From the NCBI RefSeq assembly GCF_003515075.1, contig NZ_QWLV01000002.1:248001-312000 (forward strand): a stretch of 64,000 nt of DNA, read 5' to 3'. This DNA is from Sphingomonas gilva (GTDB taxonomy: Bacteria; Pseudomonadota; Alphaproteobacteria; Sphingomonadales; Sphingomonadaceae). How positions within the stretch are numbered: the stretch's first letter is position 1; every line of letters begins with the position of its first letter. Under the pieces are notes generated by a model, which saw nothing but the letters and a program-made list of their open reading frames with translations, was not told where the DNA came from and searched no databases. This document shows positions 18,890 to 27,232 of the stretch, piece after piece. The translations under genes were made by a program, and so were the position numbers.

Positions 18890-20473
18890 GTGGCGCGCGC
18901 CGACCCCGCTATGACCGATCCGCGCACCCTGCGTGATCCCGCCCGGCTCGCCACCGGGCTCAAGATGTTCCTCATCCTCGTGCTGGCGCTGCTGCCGCTG
19001 GGGATGATCGCGCTGATCGCGACGCTGCAATCCACCCGCACCGCCGATGTCGAACGCCGCGCGCTGCTCCGCGTCGCCGCTACCGAAAGCGCGCGCGCCC
19101 TCTCGATCGAGTTGGTCGGCGACATGGGCGCGCTGCGCACTGCCGCCAATGTGCTCGCGGCCGATCCCGGCAATGCGGAGAGCTGCGATCGGGTGCGCAG
19201 CATCCTTGCGGTGCAGACCAGCCGCGATGCCCGCTTCTCGATCGGCCATCGCGGCCAGACCGCGCTCTGCGGCGAACGTTTCGCACCCAGTTTTCCGGGC
19301 GAGGCCGGCGCGTCGGGCGACATCGTCAGCCGCATCGTTCCCAACGAAGGTCTGCTCTTGGCTGTGCGGTCGGACGACCGTTCGGTCGTCGCCAAGGCGT
19401 ATTTTCCGCTCGTGCTGCTTGCCAGTGTCGGGCGCCCCACGGGCATGATGCCCGGCTATCGGCTTTCCGTGGTATCCGGCGAAAGCCGCCTGGCCTTGCG
19501 CGACACCGCGCAGTTCGGGCCCTTCTCGCGCGAGGAGCATATTTCGGTCCCGCTCGGCGTGGGGGATCTGAATGCGGAGATGAGCCTCAGCCGCGTGCCG
19601 CTGACCGCCCCCGAGATCGTCGCGCTGATCGCGCCGCTGCTGATGTGGTTCGCCGCCGCGGCGATTGCGTGGCTGGTGACCGACCGGTTGCTTCTCGCCC
19701 CGCTGAAGCGGCTGCGGCGCGAGCTGGTCGCCTACCGCCCCGGCGAAAGCTTCACCCCGCCCCCCGATTCGCGCACGCCCGCGGTCGAGCTCCAGGAACT
19801 CGGCGAAACCTTCCGCCGCATCACCGCGATCGTCGCCGACCATGAAGCCGATCTGGCGCGCGGCCTCGAACACCAGACGCGGCTGACGCGCGAGGTGCAC
19901 CACCGCGTCAAGAACAACCTGCAGGTCATCTCCAGCCTGATCAATCTGCATGCGCGCGGCGCAAAGGGTGCGGAGGCGGTGCGCGCCTACGCCTCGATCC
20001 AGCGTCGGGTCGATGCGCTTTCGGTGGTCCACCGCAACTATTTCGCCGAACAGGAGGTCAATCGCGGGCTGAACCTGCGGTCGGTGCTGGGCGAGCTTGC
20101 CTCGAACATCCGCGCGACCGCGCCTGAGGGATCGGCGCGGATGCAGATCATGCTTGAGCTCGAATCGCTTTACGTCACGCAGGATACGGCGGTCGCGGTG
20201 TCGTTCCTCGTCACCGAGCTGATCGAGCTGGCGATGCAGGTCGATCCATCGGCTACGCTGGCGATCACGCTCCGATCGGTCGATCTGCCCGGGCGCGCCG
20301 AACTGGCCGTTCGATCCCCCGCGCTTCAAGCGAATAGCCGCCTGACGAAACACATGGCCGGCAGCGTCGCCCGCGTGATCGAGGGTCTGGGCCGCCAACT
20401 ACGGTCACCGCTCTCGCAGGATCCGGAGCGGGGACGTTTCGCGGTGGAAATCGGCTATGTCGCGCGCGACTGA
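18890..20473 (+). CDS. phyP: PhyP-type membrane sensor of the general stress response (HisKA_2 family)
   Basis: A protein of 527 residues (GTG 18890; ATG 18911 is an alternative). The first membrane span is at about 25-45 (MFLILVLALLPLGMIALIA), a periplasmic sensor domain follows, and the second span is at about 245-265 (VALIAPLLMWFAAAAIAWLV). The HisKA_2 helix contains REVHHRVKNNLQVISSLINL with the acceptor His near 338. The ATP-binding part is degenerate: the N box reads VTELIELAMQV, without the usual Asn, and no DxGxG box is visible. The sphingomonad PhyP next to nepR was reported, as I recall, to act mainly as a PhyR phosphatase, which fits. Note the many Arg-rich charged stretches. Confidence 0.88.
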   Translation: MARADPAMTDPRTLRDPARLATGLKMFLILVLALLPLGMIALIATLQSTRTADVERRALLRVAATESARALSIELVGDMGALRTAANVLAADPGNAESCDRVRSILAVQTSRDARFSIGHRGQTALCGERFAPSFPGEAGASGDIVSRIVPNEGLLLAVRSDDRSVVAKAYFPLVLLASVGRPTGMMPGYRLSVVSGESRLALRDTAQFGPFSREEHISVPLGVGDLNAEMSLSRVPLTAPEIVALIAPLLMWFAAAAIAWLVTDRLLLAPLKRLRRELVAYRPGESFTPPPDSRTPAVELQELGETFRRITAIVADHEADLARGLEHQTRLTREVHHRVKNNLQVISSLINLHARGAKGAEAVRAYASIQRRVDALSVVHRNYFAEQEVNRGLNLRSVLGELASNIRATAPEGSARMQIMLELESLYVTQDTAVAVSFLVTELIELAMQVDPSATLAITLRSVDLPGRAELAVRSPALQANSRLTKHMAGSVARVIEGLGRQLRSPLSQDPERGRFAVEIGYVARD

Positions 20474-20512
20474 CAAAAAATGAATCAAACATGATTTTTT
20501 TATCGCGCCGGT

Positions 20513-20537
20513 GGAACCGCTGATCGAGATCGCCGTT
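20513..20537 (+). promoter_or_regulatory. Consensus EcfG-type (general stress) promoter
   Basis: GGAAC at 20513-20517 and CGTT at 20534-20537 with exactly 16 bases between, a perfect match to the alphaproteobacterial general stress promoter. It lies 40 bp after the phyP stop. Transcription should start near 20544, at the first base pairs of a strong hairpin, not near any start codon. Confidence 0.7.
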
Positions 20538-20543
20538 TTGACT

Positions 20544-20642
20544 TTCGGACAGCGACCTTTTGCCCCCCCGCTCTCGCTGTCCAGAACACGGGCCCGGACG
20601 AACCGCCATCCCCCCAGGCGGCTCTCCGGGCCCAATTTGTTT
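20544..20642 (+). ncRNA. Candidate stress-induced small RNA with two C-rich loops (GsrN-like)
   Basis: About 99 nt predicted from promoter and terminator signals. Hairpin 1: perfect 9-bp stem GGACAGCGA (20547-20555) with TCGCTGTCC (20574-20582), its 18-base loop holding seven consecutive C. Hairpin 2: GGGCCCGGA (20590-20598) with TCCGGGCCC (20625-20633), an inner CCGCC/GGCGG stem and a loop with six C; AATTTGTTT follows as a U-rich end. No ORF with a start fits. C-rich loops pair with G-rich ribosome binding sites, and the EcfG-dependent GsrN of Caulobacter works through a C-rich loop. Homology to GsrN is not shown, only shared design and regulation. Confidence 0.6.
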
Positions 20643-20677
20643 CGCTGGTAGCCCCTGCCAAAAGACGGTGCGCAGAC

Positions 20678-20702
20678 GGAACGAATCTTCCGTTCGCGCG
20701 TC
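20678..20702 (+). promoter_or_regulatory. Second EcfG-like promoter, upstream of the entericidin gene
   Basis: GGAAC at 20678-20682 and CGTC at 20699-20702, 16 bases apart, one mismatch from consensus. The predicted mRNA would have a leader of about 35 bases before the lipoprotein ATG at 20745. Confidence 0.45.
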
Positions 20703-20744
20703 GCACCCTTTGCGCATTTGCGCGAGTACTCGGGAGAAATTGAT

Positions 20745-20873
20745 ATGCTTCGCAAGTTTCTGGGCGTCGCCATGATTTCGGCCGCCATCCTCGTATCCGC
20801 CTGCAACACCGTCGAAGGCGCGGGCGAAGACGTGCAGTCGGTCGGCGAAACCGTCTCCGACGCCGCCGATTGA
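20745..20873 (+). CDS. Entericidin A/B-family small lipoprotein
   Basis: A 42-residue protein, MLRKFLGVAMISAAILVSAC followed by NTVEGAGEDVQSVGETVSD. The signal peptide ends in a lipobox (VSAC), so Cys20 should be lipidated and the mature 23-residue peptide anchored in an envelope membrane. The NTVEGAGEDVQSVG stretch is the entericidin signature. Entericidins are small stationary-phase or stress-induced lipoproteins; in alphaproteobacteria many lie under EcfG control, consistent with the promoter motif 43 bp upstream. GGGAG precedes the ATG by 8 bases. Confidence 0.85.
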   Translation: MLRKFLGVAMISAAILVSACNTVEGAGEDVQSVGETVSDAAD

Positions 20874-20876
20874 TCT

Positions 20877-22571
20877 TTAGACCAGATCGTCGGGCACAAA
20901 CCAGGCCGGACGGCCAAAGCGGCGCGCCCGGCCGATCTGGTAGGGAATGACAAAGCCGGCGCGGTCTTCGGGATCGCGCCGGGCATTCGAAAAGGCGAGC
21001 TTTTGCCAATCGGCGAGGCTCGCCTTTTCATCGAGTTCGCCTTGGCTCAGCGCCTGCCACAGCTCGCCGCGGAATCGCGCGATCGCCTCGCCCGGCTGCT
21101 GCCACAGCACGCCCAGCTCGGTGTCCCATTCGAAGCTGCGCCCGTTGATGTTGGCGGACGACAGCAGCACGGCATCGTCGTCGGCGATCACCAGCTTTGA
21201 ATGGATATGGATCAGGCCGGATCCGAATGCGGTTCCGCGATCCTCGGCGAATTCGCGCTCCTTGCCCTTGGCCCTCGCATCGCGCGCGAGCGTGAACAGC
21301 CCCACCCGCTCCGCGCCACCGGCCTTTACGACACGCTTCAGCGCGCGCGCCTGCAGATATTCGCCGTGCCGGTGCGCCGGGTTGCTGCCCTGACCCTCGA
21401 AAGCGATTTCCTCAGGCGTGTTGGCGATCAGGATGATCACCTCCAGCGCCGGACTGGCCTTGAGCGCGGCTGCCAGCCAGCGCGCGGCGTCATTCGAACG
21501 AAAGAACTGCGCTTCGACATACAGCCGCTTTCGCGCCGAGCCGAACAGCAGCGCATGCGCCGCCTTCAGTTCGCGAACATTGGCGTGCGGACCGAATGCG
21601 AACGCGGAATCATTGCGGCAGGATCGCGTCCGCAGCAGTTGCGCGGTCGCCGATCCGGTTTCGGCCAGATCCGTGTCGGGTTCGGCGAGCGGTCCGATCT
21701 CACCCAGGGCGATGGCCTCAGGCGCGCCCTCGCTCCAATATTCGGCGATCTCCTTGGCGCGCGGCGCCTCGCTGTTCCACAGCCGGGCATAGTGCCGCGC
21801 CGCATCGGCCACGACGGGTCCGGTCAGCCGGCAGGAGATGTCGTGCCAGGTCTGATCGGCACGCTGATCGTGATCGGCATCGTCGTATCGCCGGTTGTTG
21901 ACGTCGATCCCACCGACGATCGCGGTCCGCCCGTCGAACAGCGCGAACTTGTGATGGAACGTCGCGGGCCAAAGCCGCGGCGGCGCCGACGCCTTCCAGC
22001 CCAGCGCCTTCGCCCCTTCCCATCTGACGTTGCGCCACAGCCCCGGCCGCGCATCGATCGCGCCCTCCTCCGCCAGCACTGCGGCGATCACCCTCCTGGT
22101 CTTGCTCCTCAGCGGCAGACGCAGCAGTTGCCGCCAGGCCCAGCCGATCTCGCCGGCATGCTCGATGACCATCACCTGCACGCGGCCGTCCTCGGCCTCC
22201 TGCAGCGCTTTCAGCCGGCGGAAGGCGCGCCACGATCCGGCGTGGAGATAATCGGCCATCACCGGCTCGAAATCGGCGAGCATGATCCTGACGGCGACGC
22301 CCTTGCCGGCGATATGCCCGATCAGTTCGCCCCAGTCGGCGAGCCCCAGCGCCTTCGCCTCGCCCGAATGGAGCCTTGTGGCGGGATCGAAGATGCGAAA
22401 GGCCAGCCAGACATGCTCGGTCGCCTCCAGCGCCAGCCGTTCGAGCTCGGGAAACATCTCCGCCGCTTCGATCAGCGGCTCGACCGCGCAACCGGCGCGC
22501 GGCGGAAACGGGTCGTCGGCCTGGTCGCGCGCGCGCATCGCGTTCGCCGCGGTCACGACGATGCCGCTCAT
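20877..22571 (-). CDS. Phospholipase D-superfamily protein (cardiolipin synthase-like)
   Basis: A protein of 564 residues with two HKD motifs: FHHKFALFDGRTAIVGGID near residue 210, and IHIHSKLVIADDDAVLLSSANINGRS in the last quarter. Two such motifs form one active site in bacterial phospholipase D and cardiolipin synthase enzymes. Substrate cannot be told from sequence. It lacks N-terminal membrane spans, unlike ClsA, so a soluble phospholipase or ClsB/C-like enzyme is likelier. The start overlaps the tatC stop by 4 bases (ATGA), so it belongs to that transcript. Confidence 0.85.
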   Translation of the reverse strand: MSGIVVTAANAMRARDQADDPFPPRAGCAVEPLIEAAEMFPELERLALEATEHVWLAFRIFDPATRLHSGEAKALGLADWGELIGHIAGKGVAVRIMLADFEPVMADYLHAGSWRAFRRLKALQEAEDGRVQVMVIEHAGEIGWAWRQLLRLPLRSKTRRVIAAVLAEEGAIDARPGLWRNVRWEGAKALGWKASAPPRLWPATFHHKFALFDGRTAIVGGIDVNNRRYDDADHDQRADQTWHDISCRLTGPVVADAARHYARLWNSEAPRAKEIAEYWSEGAPEAIALGEIGPLAEPDTDLAETGSATAQLLRTRSCRNDSAFAFGPHANVRELKAAHALLFGSARKRLYVEAQFFRSNDAARWLAAALKASPALEVIILIANTPEEIAFEGQGSNPAHRHGEYLQARALKRVVKAGGAERVGLFTLARDARAKGKEREFAEDRGTAFGSGLIHIHSKLVIADDDAVLLSSANINGRSFEWDTELGVLWQQPGEAIARFRGELWQALSQGELDEKASLADWQKLAFSNARRDPEDRAGFVIPYQIGRARRFGRPAWFVPDDLV

Positions 22572-23335
22572 GCCTCCTTCGCGACCTCCCGCTTACGCTT
22601 ACGCTCGGTGAACCAGATGCCGATGATCGACAATTCGTAGAGCAGCACCAGCGGGATCGCGAGGAGGAACTGCGATCCGATATCGGGCGGGGTCAGCACC
22701 GCCGCGATCGCGAACGCCCCGACGATAGCGTAGCGCCGTCCGGAAATGAGCTGCCGCCTGGTGACGATGCCGGCGCGTTCGAGCAGCATCAGCAGCACCG
22801 GCAGCAGGAAGCTGACCCCGAAACCGAACAGGAATTGCATGACGAACGACAGATAATTGCCGATCGCCGGCATCGCCTCCTGCTGCACCCCGCCGATATC
22901 CCCCTGAAAACTCAGCAGGAATTTAAGCGCGGTGGGGATCGCGATATAATAGGCGAGCGCCGCGCCCAGAGTGAACAGCAGCGGCGTCGCCAGCAGGAAG
23001 GGCAGCAGCGCCCGCCGTTCGCGCCGGTAGAGACCGGGGGCGACGAACTGCCACAATTGGTTGGCGATGATCGGGAAAGCGAGCATCAGCGCCGCGAAGA
23101 AGGCGACCTTCACCTGCACGAAGAAGGCCTCGAAAATCTGCGTGTAGATCAGCTTGCCTTGCCCCGCCGCCAGCAGCGGCTGCGCCAGGAAACCGAAGAT
23201 CGGCTGGGCGAAATAGAAGCAGACGCCGAAGCATGCCGCCAGCGCTAATATGCTATAGAGCAGCCGCCGGCGAAGCTCGATCAGATGATCGAGCAGCGGC
23301 GCCTTGCTCTGGTCGATCTCGGCGTCTTCGGTCAC
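22568..23335 (-). CDS. tatC: Sec-independent translocase subunit TatC
   Basis: A protein of 255 residues with six hydrophobic spans and the TatC signatures LLDHLIELRRRLLYSI near the N-terminus and FVAPGLYRRERR in the first periplasmic/cytoplasmic region. It binds twin-arginine signal peptides and, with TatB, forms the receptor complex in the inner membrane. It overlaps tatB by 4 bases. At least two products in this window (the DUF1501 protein and the DUF885 remnant) have twin-arginine signals. Confidence 0.96.
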   Translation of the reverse strand: MTEDAEIDQSKAPLLDHLIELRRRLLYSILALAACFGVCFYFAQPIFGFLAQPLLAAGQGKLIYTQIFEAFFVQVKVAFFAALMLAFPIIANQLWQFVAPGLYRRERRALLPFLLATPLLFTLGAALAYYIAIPTALKFLLSFQGDIGGVQQEAMPAIGNYLSFVMQFLFGFGVSFLLPVLLMLLERAGIVTRRQLISGRRYAIVGAFAIAAVLTPPDIGSQFLLAIPLVLLYELSIIGIWFTERKRKREVAKEA

Positions 23336-23694
23336 GGCCGCGGCGTCATCTGCGGCGGCGGACCGCCCTGATCCGCCTCGTCGGAAGCGCGCTCGGCGGC
23401 AACGTCGGCGGCTTCGCCATCATCGGCGGTCGCCACCATCGGATGCTCGGGCGCGGGCATCGGGTGCTCGCGCATGATCCGCTCATTTTCCGCCGCCCAT
23501 TTCTTTTCCATTTCCTCGAGCTCGGCCTCGCGAACCATATTGTCGAAGCCTTGGCGGAACTGACGCGCGACACCGCGCGCGCGGCCGACCCAGTGGCCGA
23601 CCACGCGCATCGCCTTGGGCAGGTCCTTGGGGCCGATGACCAGCAGCGCGACCAGCGCGACGATGGCCATCTCTGAAATGTTGAAATCGAGCAT
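23332..23694 (-). CDS. tatB: Sec-independent translocase subunit TatB
   Basis: A protein of 120 residues. It has one N-terminal span followed by an amphipathic helix: NISEMAIVALVALLVIGPKDLPKAM, with the conserved GP hinge, then VVGHWVGRARGVARQFRQGF. The rest is an acidic, proline-rich tail. It forms the substrate receptor with TatC. The order tatA-tatB-tatC on one strand supports the assignment of TatB as opposed to TatA. Confidence 0.95.
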   Translation of the reverse strand: MLDFNISEMAIVALVALLVIGPKDLPKAMRVVGHWVGRARGVARQFRQGFDNMVREAELEEMEKKWAAENERIMREHPMPAPEHPMVATADDGEAADVAAERASDEADQGGPPPQMTPRP

Positions 23695-23715
23695 CGATGC
23701 GCTCCGGCGCGGAGC

Positions 23716-23964
23716 TTAGCGGGGGGTCTTCTGCTCTTCCGCCACGGGGGTGATCACGGTCTCGCTGGCCGGGCGGGCGGCCTCCTGCGCCTCGATGCGA
23801 GGGGCCGGCTTCTGCGCCGCCTCGTCCTCCTCGGTCATGCCCTTCTTGAAGCTTTTGATGCCCTTGGCGACATCGCCCATCATGTCGGAAAAGCGGCCCT
23901 TGCCGAACAAGAGCAGCACGATGATCCCGACGATCAGCCAATGCCAGATGCTCAAACCGCCCAT
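23716..23964 (-). CDS. tatA: Sec-independent translocase subunit TatA
   Basis: A protein of 82 residues: a short N-terminal span ([20 protein letters not shown], with the FGKGR hinge), then the amphipathic helix [19 protein letters not shown] with its DVAKGIKxFKKG core, then an acidic Pro-rich tail. TatA oligomers form the translocation path. It is 21 bp before tatB and 30 bp after scpB. Confidence 0.95.
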   Translation of the reverse strand: MGGLSIWHWLIVGIIVLLLFGKGRFSDMMGDVAKGIKSFKKGMTEEDEAAQKPAPRIEAQEAARPASETVITPVAEEQKTPR

Positions 23965-23994
23965 TTCGAAGAATCTCCTGTACGCGCGCCCTAT

Positions 23995-24573
23995 CTAGGC
24001 GTTCTCGCCGGCAGATTCCACCGCCAGTTCCTCAAAAGCGAGATCGACCGGATCGAGCAGCCCGGCGGCGCGCAGATCGTCGATGCCGGGCAGGTCGCGG
24101 CGGCTGGCGAGGCCGAAATGCGCGAGGAATTCCGGCGTGGTCGCATAGGTCAGCGGGCGCCCCGGCGATTCGCGGCGCCCGGCGGGCCGCACCCACCCCG
24201 CCTCCATCAGCACGTCGAGCGTCCCCTTGGAGATCTGCACCCCGCGGATCGCCTCGATCTCGGCGCGGCTGACCGGCTCGTGATAGGCGATGATCGCAAG
24301 GGTCTCGATTCCCGCGCGGCTCAGCTTCCTCGCTTCCTCGCGCTCGCGGCGCAGGACGTGCGCCAGGTCGGCCGCTGTCTCGAAATGCCAGCGCTCGCCG
24401 CGCCGCACCAGCACCACGCCCCGCCCCGCATATTCGGCCTCCAGCCGTTCGAGCACCGCGCGAACGTCGAAGCCCTCGCCGACATGTGCGGCGATATCGT
24501 GTACCGTCAGCGGCTCTGAGGCGGCGAACAGCACCGCCTCCACCGCGCGCGCCAGTTCGTCGGCCGGGTTCAC
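23995..24573 (-). CDS. scpB: Segregation and condensation protein ScpB
   Basis: A protein of 192 residues from GTG 24571-24573, overlapping the scpA stop (GTGA). A longer upstream reading frame exists but lies inside scpA. It has two winged-helix domains; RAVEAVLFAASEPLT at the N-terminus and GIETLAIIAYHEPVSRAEIEAIRGV in the second are family marks. With ScpA it bridges SMC to form bacterial condensin and helps chromosome segregation. Confidence 0.95.
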   Translation of the reverse strand: MNPADELARAVEAVLFAASEPLTVHDIAAHVGEGFDVRAVLERLEAEYAGRGVVLVRRGERWHFETAADLAHVLRREREEARKLSRAGIETLAIIAYHEPVSRAEIEAIRGVQISKGTLDVLMEAGWVRPAGRRESPGRPLTYATTPEFLAHFGLASRRDLPGIDDLRAAGLLDPVDLAFEELAVESAGENA

Positions 24574-25298
24574 GACGCGACCTTCAGGTAGAGCGGCGCG
24601 AAGGGCGATTTCTGCTTGAGCTCCACCCGCCCCTGCCGCGCCAACTCCAGCACGGCGAGGAAGCTCGACGCAAGCGCCGATTTGCGCAGCTGCGGTGTCG
24701 CGCCTTCGGGCAGGAACGCTTGAATCGCGGTCCACTCGATCGCGCTGCCGACCAGCCGCGACACGCGCTCGATCGCCGCCTCCAGCGTCATCACCTCGCG
24801 GCTCGCCACGACATGCATCACCGGCCGCGTGCGCGCCGAGACGCGGCCATAGGCGGCTATTAGGTCGTAGATTTCGGCTTGCCAATGTGCTTTGCGCAGG
24901 GTGCGGAGGCCCTCCGGCGCGCCGCGCAGGAAGACGTCGCGGCCGATCCGGTCGCGCGCCATCAGCCGCGCCCCCGCCTCGCGCATCGCGTTGAGGCGTT
25001 CGAGGCGGAGCTGCAGGCGCAGCGCCAGTTCCTCAGGGCTGGGCTCGACCTCGGGATCGCGCGGCAGCAGCAGGCCGGACTTGAGATAGGCGAGCCACGC
25101 CGCCATGACGAGATAATCGGCGGCGATCTCCAGCTTGAGCGACCGCGCCTCCTGGATATAGCCGAGATACTGCTCGACCAGCGCGAGGATCGAGATCTCG
25201 CGCAGATCGACCTTCTGCGTGCGCGCCAGCGCCAGCAGCAGGTCGAGCGGCCCCTCCCACCCCTCGATATCGATCGTCAGGGCGTCGGCGTCGCTCAC
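24570..25298 (-). CDS. scpA: Segregation and condensation protein ScpA (kleisin)
   Basis: A protein of 242 residues from GTG 25296-25298, overlapping nagZ by 4 bases. The N-terminal GWEGPLDLLLALARTQKVDL motif and following ISILALVEQYLGYI are diagnostic of ScpA. The C-terminal winged helix (SFLAVLELARQGRVELKQ) contacts the SMC head. The nagZ-scpA-scpB-tat order is a conserved alphaproteobacterial arrangement. Confidence 0.95.
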   Translation of the reverse strand: MSDADALTIDIEGWEGPLDLLLALARTQKVDLREISILALVEQYLGYIQEARSLKLEIAADYLVMAAWLAYLKSGLLLPRDPEVEPSPEELALRLQLRLERLNAMREAGARLMARDRIGRDVFLRGAPEGLRTLRKAHWQAEIYDLIAAYGRVSARTRPVMHVVASREVMTLEAAIERVSRLVGSAIEWTAIQAFLPEGATPQLRKSALASSFLAVLELARQGRVELKQKSPFAPLYLKVAS

Positions 25299-26302
25299 GC
25301 CGCCGCCAGCAATGCATCGCGCCTGGCGACGAGCTCGGCGAAATCCGCCTCCTCGCGGCCGTCGGCGATCGTCGCCATCGCCCGGTCGAGCCGTTCGCGC
25401 GCCCGACCGGTCATCGGCGGGCAGCGACGGACGATGTCCTGCATCTCGTCCATCCGCCCCCAGCAATCGAGCACCACGTCCACCCCGGCGGCGAGGGCGC
25501 GCACCGCCTTCTCGCCGGCCGAGCCCGACAGCGCCTTCATGTCGATATCGTCGGTCATCAAGAGGCCGTCGAAGCCGATCCGCCCGCGGATGATATCCTG
25601 CACCACGGCCGGCGAGAGCGTTCCGGGATTGTCCGCGTCCCACGCGCGGTAGAGCAGGTGCGCGGTCATCCCCATGGGCGCCCGGTTGAGCGCGACGAAG
25701 GGGGCGAGATCACTCTCCAGCTCCTCCGCGCTCGCATCGACATGGGGCATCTCCATATGGCTGTCGACCAGCGCCCGGCCATGCCCCGGCATATGCTTGA
25801 CCACGCCGACCACCCCGCCCCTGCGCAAGCCGTCCAGGATCGCCCGACCCATCGCCGCGACGCGCATGGGCTCCCTGCCCAGCGCGCGATCGCCGATGAT
25901 CGCGTGCGTCGAGGGCGTCGCCACGTCGAGCAGCGGCAGGCAATCGACCGTCACGCCGACCTCGGCCAGGATGTGCGCGATCGCGCGCGCATTGGTCCGC
26001 GCCGCCTCGATCGCCGCCATCGGCGATATCTCGTAGAGCGCGTCGAAGCGCGGCCCCGGCGGGAATTCGGGCCAGACCGGCGCCTTCATCCGCGCAACGC
26101 GGCCACCCTCCTGGTCGATCAGGATCGGCAGGTCATCACGCCCGTGGAGCGACCGAAGGTCGTCGGTCAGCGCGCGCATCTGATCCCGGTCGGAGACGTT
26201 GCGGCCGAACAGGATATAGCCCGCCGGATCGGCCTCGGTGAAGAAAGCGCGTTCGTCGGGGGTGATCGCGGGGCCGGACAGGCCGAAAATGGCGGGGGTC
26301 AT
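25295..26302 (-). CDS. nagZ: Beta-N-acetylhexosaminidase NagZ
   Basis: A protein of 335 residues of glycoside hydrolase family 3. The signature KHMPGHGRALVDSHMEMPHV contains the catalytic His pair region; the nucleophile Asp is in LLMTDDIDMKALSG. It removes GlcNAc from anhydro-muropeptides in cell-wall recycling and works in the cytoplasm, consistent with the absence of a signal peptide. It is the first gene of an overlapping run with scpA and scpB, and the SPOR gene lies upstream across a palindromic repeat. Confidence 0.93.
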   Translation of the reverse strand: MTPAIFGLSGPAITPDERAFFTEADPAGYILFGRNVSDRDQMRALTDDLRSLHGRDDLPILIDQEGGRVARMKAPVWPEFPPGPRFDALYEISPMAAIEAARTNARAIAHILAEVGVTVDCLPLLDVATPSTHAIIGDRALGREPMRVAAMGRAILDGLRRGGVVGVVKHMPGHGRALVDSHMEMPHVDASAEELESDLAPFVALNRAPMGMTAHLLYRAWDADNPGTLSPAVVQDIIRGRIGFDGLLMTDDIDMKALSGSAGEKAVRALAAGVDVVLDCWGRMDEMQDIVRRCPPMTGRARERLDRAMATIADGREEADFAELVARRDALLAAA

Positions 26303-26336
26303 GTCCGGGTTTTAGCGCAGGCCGTGCCGCAAACAA

Positions 26337-26472
26337 TCCTCCCCGGCACGGGGAGGGGGACCGCCGCTCGGAGAGCGGTGGTGGAGGGGGCTCGCCGTAA
26401 ACGGTGTCGCGCGCGGCTTTCCCCCTCCACCACGCTACGCGTGGTCCCCCTCCCCCGCTTCGCGAGGGAGGA
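26337..26472. repeat. Palindromic intergenic repeat, family B copy 1
   Basis: About 136 bp made of several small hairpins with ends TCCTCCCC and GAGGGAGGA. The GGAGGGGGACC and GGTGGAGGGGG blocks are repeated in inverse order on the other side. It lies between the SPOR gene stop and the nagZ start, both leftward. Copies 2 and 3 are at 29517-29658 and 40174-40316. Confidence 0.8.
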
Positions 26473-26479
26473 ATTTAGA

Positions 26480-27232
26480 TCACCCCACCACCATGCAGTT
26501 CTCGCCGCCGACCTTCAGCTTGCCGCAGACTTCGCGCGCCTGCTCGCTCGATCCCGCGGCGGCGCGCAGGCGATAGAGGGTGGCGCCCGCCACCTTGGTC
26601 GATTCCACCGCCTTGGTCAGCGGCGTGAGGAAGGCGAAACGCTTCGACAGCCGGTCCCACGCCTTGTTCGCGGCGGCTTCCGAGCTGAACGCGCCGAGCT
26701 GGACCAGCACCCCGCCCGCCGGCGTGCGCGCGGGCGCGCCCGGCTGCGCGGTCGGCGCCTTGGCGGCGAGCCGGCCGCCCGATTCCGGCACCTTGGCCAC
26801 CGCCTCCGCCTTGGCCTGAGCGGGCGGCGCCTTGGGCTGCGCGGCCGGCGCCGCCGCGCCGCGCTCCACCGGCGCCTCGGGCAGCGCGTCGAGATCGATC
26901 GCGCCCTTGGGCGCCTCGCCCGCCGAGGTGGCGAACTGCGTGTCGCCCTTGCCGTCGACGGTCATGCCGCCCGGCTGGTCCGGCTTGACCTTATAGTCGC
27001 CCTCCTGCGCGGCGATCAGCTCGCCCTGGCCGCCGGCGAGCCCGGCCTGACGCCCCTGCCACCAGTAGATGCCGCCGATGACGACGCCGATCGCGACCAG
27101 CCCGGCGATGACGAACGCCACCAGCTTGGCCGGGGAGATGCCCTCCTCCTCCTCGATCTCCTCTGCGGGTTCGAGCCATGGCAGCCGATCCTCGTCGCGC
27201 AACTCCATCTCGTCGCGGCCCATATCGGTCAT
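26480..27232 (-). CDS. SPOR-domain membrane protein
   Basis: A protein of 250 residues, starting at the ATG at 27230-27232 that overlaps the argS stop (TGATG). The cytoplasmic N-terminus is acidic (PAEEIEEEEG); one membrane span follows (LVAFVIAGLVAIGVVIGGIYWW), then an Ala/Pro-rich linker and a C-terminal SPOR domain (VLVQLGAFSSEAAANKAWDRL...LYRLRAAAGSSEQAREVCGKL). SPOR domains bind denuded septal peptidoglycan, so it probably localises to the division site, similar to DedD/FtsN-like proteins. Confidence 0.88.
   Translation of the reverse strand: MTDMGRDEMELRDEDRLPWLEPAEEIEEEEGISPAKLVAFVIAGLVAIGVVIGGIYWWQGRQAGLAGGQGELIAAQEGDYKVKPDQPGGMTVDGKGDTQFATSAGEAPKGAIDLDALPEAPVERGAAAPAAQPKAPPAQAKAEAVAKVPESGGRLAAKAPTAQPGAPARTPAGGVLVQLGAFSSEAAANKAWDRLSKRFAFLTPLTKAVESTKVAGATLYRLRAAAGSSEQAREVCGKLKVGGENCMVVG

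Noticed and set aside
18629..20398. 589-codon leftward frame across nepR and phyP
   Set aside because: Antisense to phyP and to the clear NepR peptide; no motif.
23995..24885. Longer scpB beginning at 24885
   Set aside because: The upstream 104 codons lie inside scpA and have shadow-frame composition; the GTG at 24573 overlaps the scpA stop as the neighbouring junctions do.
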